DNA of 64,000 bases from Limnephilus marmoratus (taxonomy: Eukaryota > Arthropoda > Insecta > Trichoptera > Limnephilidae): assembly GCA_917880885.1 (NCBI GenBank), contig OU862913.1, positions 30,885,286 through 30,949,285 on the forward strand, read 5' to 3'. Below, piece by piece: positions 28,701 to 40,300 of the stretch; the stretch's first letter is position 1; every line of letters begins with the position of its first letter. A program made the translations under genes and the position numbers. Below the pieces are notes generated by a model. It worked only from the letters and a program-made list of their open reading frames with translations. It was not told where the DNA came from and searched no databases.

Positions 28701-31700
28701 TAAAAACATTATGAATTTTATATGTAAATTGATCAAGCGACGGTATCCATTGAATAACTAAAATATTAATGTTTTTCTTGTCAGTATCCGACTCAAAACT
28801 TAAGGGTACTTCCCGGTAGCTGACAGGAATGTCTTCCAATATTTCAGGATGGTTACTAGACCATTTTCTCAATTCAAAACAACCTTTTTGAAGTAATGCA
28901 ATTAATTCCACTATACAATGTCGAGCGCTTTCCAAAGTTTGCGCACCACTGATAATATCATCTACGTAGGTATTTTCAATTAATATAGTAGCAGCCTTTG
29001 GAAAATTCAATTTTTCATCATTTGCTAATTGATGAAGTGAACGAATGGATAGGTATGGAGCACTTGAGGTGCCATATGTTACTGTTTGTAATTCAAATTC
29101 CTTTACAGGATGATCAGATGATTCTCTCCATAAAATATGTTGATAACGGCGAGATTTCTCATCCACCAGTATTTGCCTATACATTTGACGGATGTCAGCT
29201 GTAAAAACGATTTTGTGTATTCGAAAATTACACATTAATTCGACAATGTCCCTTTGTAATTTGGGACCGACCAAAAGTATGTCGTTCAATGACGTACCCG
29301 AAGACGATTTGGTACTGGCATCAAAAACGACCCTTAAACGAGTTGTAGAACTGGTTTCTTTGATTATTCCATGATGGGGTATGAAATAATTAGCAATAAT
29401 TGGCGATTGAGGTGGCACTTCGATCATGTGCCCTAATGTAAAATATTTTCTCAAGAACGAAATATATTGAGATTTGAGATCAGAATCTCTATTCAGTCTC
29501 CTTTCTAAATGCTTGAGGCGTGACAATGCTATGTCATATGACTTTCCCAATTTTTCCGGGCTTTCCTTAAATGGCAACGAAACGACGTATCTTCCATCTT
29601 GGTTACGGTAGGTACTTTCCGTGTATATTTTTTCACAACGAATTTCATCAGGCGATTGAATTTTCTTCAAAGCTGGAACATTTTCAATTTCCCAAAAACA
29701 TTTAAGCTTTTCATCAATATTTTCCTCCATTGACGTAAAGAATGAATTTATACAATGATTTGATGGTCCAACATTTCCCATCAAAATCCAACCCAATTTA
29801 GTTTCTATAGCTATGGGTTCATTTTCTTTCCCCATCAATTTTCCTGAACATAACAATGACGCAAAAATATCACTTCCAAGCAGTATGTCAATAGCTGATG
29901 ATAAGTAGAATGTTGGATCTCCCAATTTGAGACCCACGATGTGATCCCAATGATGATCGGCGATACGATTTGATGGCATATTCGAACAAATGTTATTTAA
30001 AATAAGGAAATCTGTCATAATTCCAGATTCCTTCGAATCGACAGGACGAAATTGTGTTCTTATTAATCCGTTAGAATTAATAGTAGGAATATTTCCAATA
30101 CCTATCACGGTAAGTGGTTGTTTTTTAGAACGAGTAAAACATAATTTTTTGACACAATTTTCCGAAATAAAGTTTCCCTGACTTGCGCTATCGAGCATAA
30201 CACGAACCTTCTGAAATACTCCATTTTTATCTAAAACTTCCACATAAGCTGTAGACAAAAGAACCGTTTTGTGAGTTTTATTGTAAAATGTTGTCAACAC
30301 CAACGGTTCTGAAGAGTTTTCTTGCTGGTCTGAATTTTCCACGATTTTTTTTGGAAAATGTAATAGGGTATGATGTTTTAATTGACATTGTCTGCAAGTG
30401 AAACGCGAATGACAATTTTTTGCGTTGTGTTTTCCTTGCGCTAAGCAATTGAGACATAAATTATTTTCCTTTGCGAATAAGTACCTATCCTTTGGAGTAA
30501 GGTTTAAGAATTTTTCACACTTGTGCAGTGAGTGTGGCGATTTACAAAGAATGCACTTGATTTCAATGTTTGATACAAACGCATTAATATTATTGCTCGA
30601 TCGATGTTTTGCATTATATGATTTAGATTGACCCTTATGAGCCTGTAACTGGTTTTCAGGAAAAACTCCAAGTGCCATTTCTTTTGCCAAGCACTGTCCA
30701 TTTAAGTACTTCAATAAGTGATCAAACGTTGGAATATTCTCCGAACTGTGTTGAATTTCAAAATCAATACGTAATTCTTTTGTTAATTTACGTAATACAA
30801 TATGTAATAAAAGAAAACTCCACTGGCGAACTGGAAAATTCAAAGCTTCTAACGCAGCAAGATTTTCTTTCAAAATGGAAATAAATTGCCTCAAATTATC
30901 CTGAGCTTTTACAGGTTGAATCGACAGAATTAATTCTACGTGTCTATCAGCGATCAAACGTATGTTTTCATACCGTTCCTTTAACAGATTATATGCAACA
31001 AAATAATTTTCTTCAGAAATCGGCAAATGTTTAACGTATGTTAAGGCTTCACCCGAAAGGAACTTATTAAATAAAGCATTTTTTGAATAGAACTCAAACC
31101 ACTATTAGAATCGATCAAAGAATTAAAGGTGTTTATATAATTTGTCCAATCTGTTAATATTCCCGAGAAAATAATCAATTTTAATTTTGGCAACGAAACA
31201 TTATTTTTGGCCATTAAATGATCCGATTCACTTTTCGAAACATCTGGAAATAATTGGTTATAATACGACTGAATCTCGTAATACATGTTTTGGATTTCAG
31301 TATATTTTTCTTGCAAAACTTTAATTTCTAATTCATCTTTCTTATTTGATTCAATTAAAATATGTGAAGTGACGAAATTATCTCTAATATCAGATACGTC
31401 CGAAAAACGTGCTTTGAATATATTTTTGTCAACAATATTCAACGTTGTTATAGCTTTGATGGCAGAAGCACGAACACTTTCCATATCTAACAGTGCTAGT
31501 TTGTACTTAATAGTGTTAGCCGCCATTATGAATATTTTTAACAACAAACCAAATAATAAAAACCCTGTCAACAAATAACGTCAAACTTGTAAACAAAAAT
31601 ATTAATGTCCGCTGTTATAAACAGCTGACGCGATAAACTAACGCGACCTACGTTACCGACACTAGACAGGCGCTTGTAGCTATAGTAGGTTGTAGGTAAC

Positions 31701-34700
31701 ATAAATATACTAACCCCGTAGGTAACAAACTAACGATCGCGGCGGCGAATTGTACGAAGTACCTACTATCTACGAATTCAATAATCAATATTCACGATTG
31801 AATGTATATTTCTGAAACAGCTCATAAAACCGGAAAAAGGTCAACGAAATGGAATGATTCAAACTTCAAAACACAATACTCTGGCTTCAAAATTACGTCT
31901 ACCAAAAAAACGACAAAAAACGAAAATATCCAGCGAGAGGAACCAAAAATGTCACGGCCGATACCGAGACCCGAAAAGATGACTGTAAATCCCTTTTTTT
32001 TGTTTTGAGTAAATACCAAATAATTGTGTTTTGAAATTCAATCGTAAGGAGATAGGAATTGAAAGGAAGTCTCTTACCTTTTGATGGCGTACTACGGCGA
32101 TGCAGGATCGATCCTGGCTTTCAGCACTGACACAAAACCAGGCTTCTACGAACGACAGTTTTTTACGATAAAAAGACGAAATCTTGCGATATTTGCAATA
32201 TTATCCACGAGAGAGCTGTGACCCATGTCACGAACAAAATTCAACTGCCCAAGTAGGTAGGGTAAACTTGGGCGATAATATTGTTCCATTATTTCCTCAT
32301 GTAGGTAGGTTCATCTTCTTCTCCTGGTAGAGACTTTTGAGGAAAGGAGGAAGAGAAAGGAATGCATGATTACTGAAGGACTTGAGGAAAATGGATTTAG
32401 TTTTCTAAAAGACTGTTTCAGAACCAAACACAATATATCGTTTCGAGAATTGTTAGAAGCATATACCTGTCTTAATTCTTCAGGCAATTTGTTATAGTTA
32501 GTGTAGGCAATGTATTGTAATGGTTTCAGTCCGAACTTTGTTGAGTGTATTTTTGATACACTCAACAAAGAAATTAAATTTGAATCTATATACAGATGCT
32601 TCTCTAGAAGGTGTTGGAGCTATTTTAAAACAGACACAATCTGATGGAAAAGAAAAACCTATTGCTTACTTTTCGAAAAAATTAAATGGCGCCCAGAAAA
32701 AGAAAAAAGCAATTTACTTAGAACGCTTAGCTATAAAAGAAGCAGTGAAATACTGGCAATATTGGTTGATAGGTAAACCATTTACAGTTTATTCAGATCA
32801 CAAACCACTGGAAAATATGAATCTCAAATCTAGAACCGATGAAGAGCTGGGTGACTTAACATATTACCTATCCCAATATGATTTTCAAATTAAATATTCT
32901 CCAGGAAAATATAATATTGAAGCTGATTGTCTAAGCAGAAACCCAGTCTTAGAACCAGATGAGAACCAAGATGAGCAATTAAAAGTTGTCAACCTAATAA
33001 AATTAGAAGATATCTTAAAAGACCAGCTCAAAAATGAGAAGATACAGTGCAGGAGCGATAAATTGATATCGAAGAACAATGTTTATTACAAGAAAGTAAA
33101 AAAAATAGAGAAAATAATTCTATCAGAAAAATTCAGCATAGACTTCATCAAAAATGTTCATACAGACCTAGGTCACATAGGAATTAATCAAATGCAAAAA
33201 ATGATAAGCTCATGGTACACATCAGAAAACATGACAAACAATATAAAGAGAACCTGCGAAAGTTGTGCAGTATGTTTAAAGAACAAATCAAGAGCTCAAA
33301 ATAAATATGGATTGATGTCCTACTTGGATCCCGCAACAAAACCTTTTGAAATATGTTCCATTGATACGATAGGCGGTTTTGGGGGTTCACGGTCAACAAA
33401 GAGATACTTGCACCTGCTATCAGATCATTTCACGAGGTTTGCATATATTTTGACGTCAAAAACTCAAAATACCAATGATTTCATCAAACTATTAAACTCC
33501 ATAGAAACTAATGACATTGGCATGATACTCTCAGACCAATACAGACCAATACCCGGGTCTTAATTCTAGAGAATTCAAAAAAATTTTGGATGAAAAAAAT
33601 ATTCCAATAATTTTTACTGCAGTGAACTCACCTTTCTCAAATGGATTAAATGAAAGATTAAATCAAACGCTGGTCACTAAAATTAGATGCAAAATCAATG
33701 AAAATGACTCAAAAGTGGCTTGGACAACTATAGCGCGTAATTGTGTAAAAAACTATAATGAAACGGAGCACACCGTAACTACGATATGCGCCACAGTACC
33801 TACTTAACGGCACAGATGTTACGATTTTGCCAAATGAGTTAAAAGTTAAGAAGACCGACATCGATTTGATTCAAGACAGGAAAAAAGCTCAGGAAAATAC
33901 TATAAAGTCACATAATTACAACAAGATAATTTACGATAAAACCAGGAAACACATTAACTTCAAAGTTGGTGATACTGTTTTTGTGGAGAATGGAAACAAA
34001 CTTAACAGGAAGAAGCTCGACGAATTGAGAATCGGACCCTACAAAATCATAGAAAAATTATCAAACTCAATTTACAAGATAAATACTGGTCGAAAAAAAT
34101 TAGAATCAAATTTTTTCCGCATCTCGAAATTAATTCCAGCACCTGCATTGATGAACCATGAAGAGGATATCGAAGATGAATGAAATTTTTTGCAATATTT
34201 TTCTTTCCCGGGGGGGGGGGGGGGGGGGGGGGGGAGATGTAAAGGAAATATATTCCCTTTAAATTTGAATCCTATAATGTCAATTAGAATGCAATCATCG
34301 ATTGTCATTTGTTTTGTTATTCTATTATTTGATTGTTAGAAAAAACCATTCAAAGTGATATAAATAAACATAAATGTCGTTTCTTAGTTAAAATAAACTT
34401 TGCAACACAAGTGTTTTATTTAGAAATTAATAAAAAGGAATTAAACCTATCAACATATTATAAATGTAGTTTGTTGTGTTGTCGTGTATTATATTGGTGA
34501 ACGTCGTTGTTATAGTTAAGTTTTATATTTGTGTGGGTGTTGCAGTGAATAATATTTAAGATGGTGTTTGTTATCTCAAAGCTAGTAATGGCAATACAAG
34601 TGCGTGACGGTAAATATCTTTAACATGTGTATCCCAAGGCAAGCCAAAAATGTTACGTAGGGCTCTATTTTGGATTATTTGCACCTCTGATATCATTTTT

Positions 34701-37315
34701 TTGGTAGCAAAACCCCAGATACCCAAAAGGTATGCCAAATGGGAGTGGATCATAGCATAGTACAATGATCGCAGTATGGCTGTGGGAAGCAATCTACGTA
34801 GTCTGTACATTACACCGGTCACCGGAGCAATCTTTGATTTAACATGGTCAAAATGATTTTTCCATGTAAGCCGTGAGTCAATTAAAAGTCAATTAAAAGT
34901 CCTAGATACTTTGCGACGTCTGTTTGTTCCAGTTTGTTTACTTCCAGGGAAATGTTTAGGCGTTGTTCTCTCTTATTCCCGAATAGCACATAGTGAGTCT
35001 TTTTAATATTAAGGCTAAGTTTATTAATTCTCAGCCACTCGGCTAGATGAGCCAGATCCCTTTCCATGTCCTTTTCCATTTCGTTTAAATTAGTATTATG
35101 ATAGAATAATATTGTGTCATCAGGATAAAGTTGAAGTGTACCTTTCACTCCCCATTTTGCAATATCATTTATATAAATTAAAAATAATAATGGCCCGAGA
35201 ATCGAGCCTCATCGAGACGATTTGCTTCGATTGGTAACTTAGCATTAATGCCAAGGATCATGGGGTTAAGGCCTTGGCGGAGGATGCGCCTGACCATCCA
35301 CTGCCTGGAAGACCAGATCGGGAAATACAGATTGGGGAAGTTCTTTTAACCTCTCCAACCGGGCTCTCTCTATCCATCAAATTGCACCGCAATGAGGGAT
35401 GGATTCTTACATCTGTTTCACATACTGGAAACACTTAGTCCAGAATCACACCCACCCTCGTACCTTTTTACTTCCCAGATCATTGTTTTCTTCCTTAACT
35501 TTAAAAAAACTCATCATACAGTATCCCCAAAGATGATGTACAGTTTGTAGTTAATGTAAAAACAAAACAAAATAGAAGGAACGTCACTGTTTACGTCTGA
35601 TTTTGACAAACTCTGTATAAAAGCCGAGTAATGCAGGAGAGTTCTGCTAGTTTCACGTAACGAAAAAAACTGTACCTGTGGGAAAATGCCTTTAAAGGAG
35701 GCCTCCTTTGCTGACTGGCAGTCGGCGAATGGTTTGCACACTCCTACCCTTCCTGTGTCCGCCATAACACAATGATTTCCTGCAAACAAACAGACACATC
35801 AGGGTTATATGACAAAACAAGACGATTAAGATTATACCCACAATCCGGAAGTAATTAATAAAGTGGATTACATGAGAGTTGATGTTTGCCGGGCTACGGT
35901 ATGAGATATCTTCAAGAATTCCTAGTGAAAATATTGCACAGAGACAGTCAGAGCCGATAGTATTCTATTGCAAGATATAACAGTTTTGTGTTGATGAGTA
36001 AGCCTTGACAACCAAACTTACCATCGCCTGCTGGAATCGTAATAATAAAAGAATGATGGTCAAACCTTCAACAACCCCCTCGCAGCAAACAAGTGGGACA
36101 GAGCCATCTAAAGCGCAAATCTGAAAATAAAACCAAAAAACAATATTAAAATAAACTTACACATATTTGTATCCCGATGAAGAATAGTTCTGAAACGTGT
36201 TAATATTTTTCGTTAAAAATAATGATGTACACAAAGACTTTATTTTTATTTTTACATTAACTCCACACAGGAGGCCCTGAGGAAAGAAATTTCCCTCCGT
36301 GCCTGTGTTATCTAAGCTGTTGTGTGGAGGGTCTTTTTGAGGAGAGGAAGGAATAAACATTGGTCTTGAAAAGACCCACGTTGTAAGAAGGAGGAAACAC
36401 AAAGGCCGGCAAATTGTACCACAGCCGAGCTGTTGAACACAAGAACGAGGAGTCGAAGAAACGACCCGTTTTCGTATGACAAATGTCAACCGTGTACATA
36501 TTTTGGGCACGCGTTTGGCGTATTTCGCGACTGTACGTCGGTGCCAAGGGGATCAATGACGTTATATCCTCGTAGCGTCTTCCATTGAAATACCGGTAGA
36601 ACAAGGATAGTATTCCCACCCAACGCCTGTGCTCTAAAGATTGCAATCCGTCTATTAAGATGGGATAATCTATCAAACGGAACGCTAGTTTCTGCACAGA
36701 GTCGAGGTTATTTTCAGTTATTTTGGAGCTCCAGACCAGAGGGGGCTGCCAAATTCAACCGCGGGGCGCACTTGTGATTTGTAGCCCAGTTTTTGAGAGG
36801 TTAACTTTACTCTGGCTTCGATGTAGCCCCCATATCTGAGCTGGTCACTTAGCGTTACACCAAGCTTATCAATGGAGGGTCTGTTCGGAAGATTTATATT
36901 ATACTTTAAAAAAACATGTATTAAAGCTTTTTTCGTTATTTTTTTTTCGGGGTGTTATGCCATGTTGCGATTCCTCCTTCTTTAGTCAACGTTTCGGACA
37001 CTGCAACGATGTCCGAAACGTTGGCTAAAAAAGAAGGAGGTAGCGCAACACGGCATAACACCCCAAAAACAAATAACGAAAATACTTTTGGCTGTGAAAA
37101 TCTTAAAACGTGTGTATTAATGCTGTTTATTTATTGTTTTCAAGTTTAATTTGTAGAACTCCATTTTAATTTTTATTTTATTTTATTTAATTTTTATTTC
37201 TTTATTATTATTATTGATTATATAATAAAAAAAAATAAAAAATATGCTGTTTGTTTCATTGTAATGTGAATGAATGGTATAATGTTAAAGCGTATTTTAT
37301 AACAAATAAAAAAAA

Positions 37316-37349
<34 letters not shown>

Positions 37350-40300
37350 TGAGATTTAAATTATACAAAACAGAAAAAAGATAGACATGCTGTGGTTACT
37401 ATAAGAGTGTCAAGTTGTGTTTTACCTGAGGAGTTTTTCCATTCAGGGCTGCCTCCACGGCGACGGGGCACATCGGTAAACGAAGGCACTTGCCTGGCCG
37501 CCCTGTTTCAGCTACAAGGCACTGATCTCCTGCAAAAGCAACATAACCGTTATACAAGAAGAGAGAATGATGAATTATTGAAAGAATGATGAGTAAGTTC
37601 TGAGTACCGTACCTTCAGCCACTGTCAGCAGAGGGCAACATATGATCTGAGTAGTGCCTTCTACTGCGCAAATCTGAAAACACAACAGGCTTTGTCTTCA
37701 TTGTGATTTTAATAATTAATTGTACAATTTTATTCAGATTTAAAGAACGTGAAGGAGAAAGGCACAGAAAATAAGCGATTAGATCTCCACCTAAAATCAA
37801 ACCCGGGATTTTTCTTTGCTCTGAAAGTAATGCATTAACCAATTTGCTACTAAAAAACCTTATTTTAACCGTTAAACCTTTTATCCTCGGATCTTCCCTC
37901 TTACTCTAAACCCTTCAATATTAATATCTATTTTGGGTTATTCAATTTGGGAGGCGGGAATGGGTACCGCCACCCGGGAACCTTTATTGGATAACCAACA
38001 CCTCTGCCATAGGTCATCTCAAGTAGTTCGCTACGTTTGGTGATTTAGCAGGGGTGCCCGGGTTCATAGGGTGAGGTTTGTTTAGGTCTTTGAGGCGGAT
38101 GACCAGGACATACTGAACCCCAGATTTCTACCCACCCCTTAAACCCTTTTCCTTCCCAGAACTCTCCTCACCTTCCTTTCCTTAAAAAAACCCTCCACAC
38201 AGCATCCCCAAAGATGACATAGGCCCTGAGGGAAATTATTTTCCTCAGTGCCTCCTGTGTGGAGCTCATGTAAAAAAAAGATCCTTGCAAAGAGTTTCTG
38301 AATTGGTTATTTTTGTAGATTTAGAAGAAAGAATCGGAATGTTTGAAAGTGGAAATATTATTTATTCATGAAAACTTTGATTAAGCCTTAGTACACACAC
38401 AGCCAGTATACATTTGTGCAGATCTCAAATCAAGGCAGCATTATTTAGTACCTTCTTTACATGGTGCTAGTGTTTTAGTGGAGTAGTTAAGGTAACTAAT
38501 GCACTGTCCTGCCAGTGCTGTCCAAATGTGAATGTGGTAAGTTGATGCCCCCACCAAATACAAGGATGCGCATGGAAGTGTCCATAAGCGAACAGTGGAC
38601 GGTAACACCTGCCTAGGTGCCGGTGGAGAGGACCCCTCGCAAAATAGAATAACTTCTTTGAAGAAGAAGATAACACCAATAATATAAACGAAAATATGAA
38701 AGAGAAGCAAGACAAGGAAAAATAAAAAGTTAACGGTCGCAACTGGAACCCAGAACCTTTCGTCTTACCGGGATGAGCACTTTATCCAATTAGAGAGAGA
38801 TGGTTACTAATGGACATCTTCTTCATAGTTTTTTCTCCTGGTCTACGGGTCTAACTTAGTAGTCTTACAAGGTGGGGACTAGAGAGGGCAATCTTATTGT
38901 TAAATCGAATCACTTTGAATGTCGACCGATCTGGTTGCGTTCAAAAGCCAAGCATTATTCATATATAAATATATAATTATATTATATATTTACGAAGGTT
39001 TATAATGCACCATTTTTAGAAATTATTAATATTCGTGATGTTTTTCTTTTTATCTTTTGACACAACTAATTTAAGTTGATTGATTTCAAACAGTTGTATG
39101 ATTATTAACAGTTATAATTATTATTTTTAATCGCAGGTAAAATTTCTGCAACCGTAAAAATATGTTGTTATTTTACATAAATGACGGAACAGTACCTGCG
39201 GGGATTGACCTTTACTGGCGGCCTCTATCGCTGTCTGGCAGTTGGAAAATTGACTGCACACTCCCGCTTTTCCTGTGGCTACCATCGTGCAATTATCACC
39301 TTCAAACAAACAGACACACCAGAGTTACACAACACAACAGGTGAAGTTGAATAAACCGTATGAAATTAAAGTGAAGTACCTTCTCTAGGAATGGTTGTGT
39401 TTGCCTGGCAACTGGCTTGCAGTCTTGTCTCTTGCCCTGGTACCCAGGGGCAGCACACTATCAACCTGTTCTCCGGGGAGGCGCACACCTGAAAACACAT
39501 CATATTGTGTTACTATTAAAATTGCTAATCAACTCTTACTCTGAACATGCGTACCAGAAAACACCGGCCCGAGGCAGTCAACCCTTAGATCGACAGCATC
39601 GTCATCAGCTATAAGAGACTTTTTGTGGAAAAGAGTCAATACGTCTAAAATTTTATTTAAAAATGACATACGAGTATTTCCGGTTTTCTCTGGTTATTCC
39701 CGCTAAAATGGGTTTTTTTTTTTCAAAGAAATAAAATATGAAATGTAAAATATCCATAGAAAAATACATATAGTAGAAACTGTGATTGGTAAATAGAATT
39801 ATGAATAAGATTATTTGGACTTTAGACTAATAGAGATTATATCTTTGTGACTTCACCTGATATGGTGATCCTTTAAATGCCGCTACCAAGACGGCGGAGC
39901 ACCTCATAATGTGTCTGCATACACCCGGCTGTATTGTTCCCGCCATGACACACAGATCTCCTGGAATATTATACCAAAATGAAGTTAGAGAAAGTAGAAG
40001 AACCCACAACTTCTGGATTCCTAGTCGAGGATCTTACTCGTCGACCATAGCGATGTGTCAGTTCAGCTGGAATGGGCTCATGTGATCCGCTCCTTTGCGG
40101 GAAGCGGTTCCTACTACCACTCCTTTTTCAAATCGACTACTCCCAGAGAACCCGGCCCAGTCCCAGTACTCTCCGCATCCAAATAAATCCGGCGGTAATC
40201 CGGCGGTCCGAGCAACTCAACGCCGAAGCGCGAAAACCGCACTCGAATACAAGTCCCGGGTTCCTTTAAACCCAAGCGCCTTGTTCCAAGCTACGTGAAT

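Larger units (their letters stand above)
25778..32430 (-). mobile_element. BEL/Pao LTR retrotransposon, recent insertion
   Basis: The two 481-bp LTRs (25778-26258 and 31950-32430) start TGTCACGGCC and end ACCAAACA, and differ at only about four positions. A 5-bp target duplication CAATA flanks the element (25773-25777 and 32431-32435). Coding is on the minus strand. Inside the 5' LTR end is a TGGTTCCTCTCGC primer-site candidate; before the 3' LTR is a purine-rich GGTCGGCGGAA. The element lies in intron 8 of the SPH gene, in the same orientation as the gene. Confidence 0.92.

Noticed and set aside
26583..30884. Plus-strand ORFs inside the BEL element
   Set aside because: Shadows of the minus-strand polyprotein.
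36016..36120. Using the GTAAGT at 36021 as the normal donor of exon 7
   Set aside because: It breaks the frame at exon 8 while all other clip cassettes are phase 1. Kept only as a possible alternative splice site.
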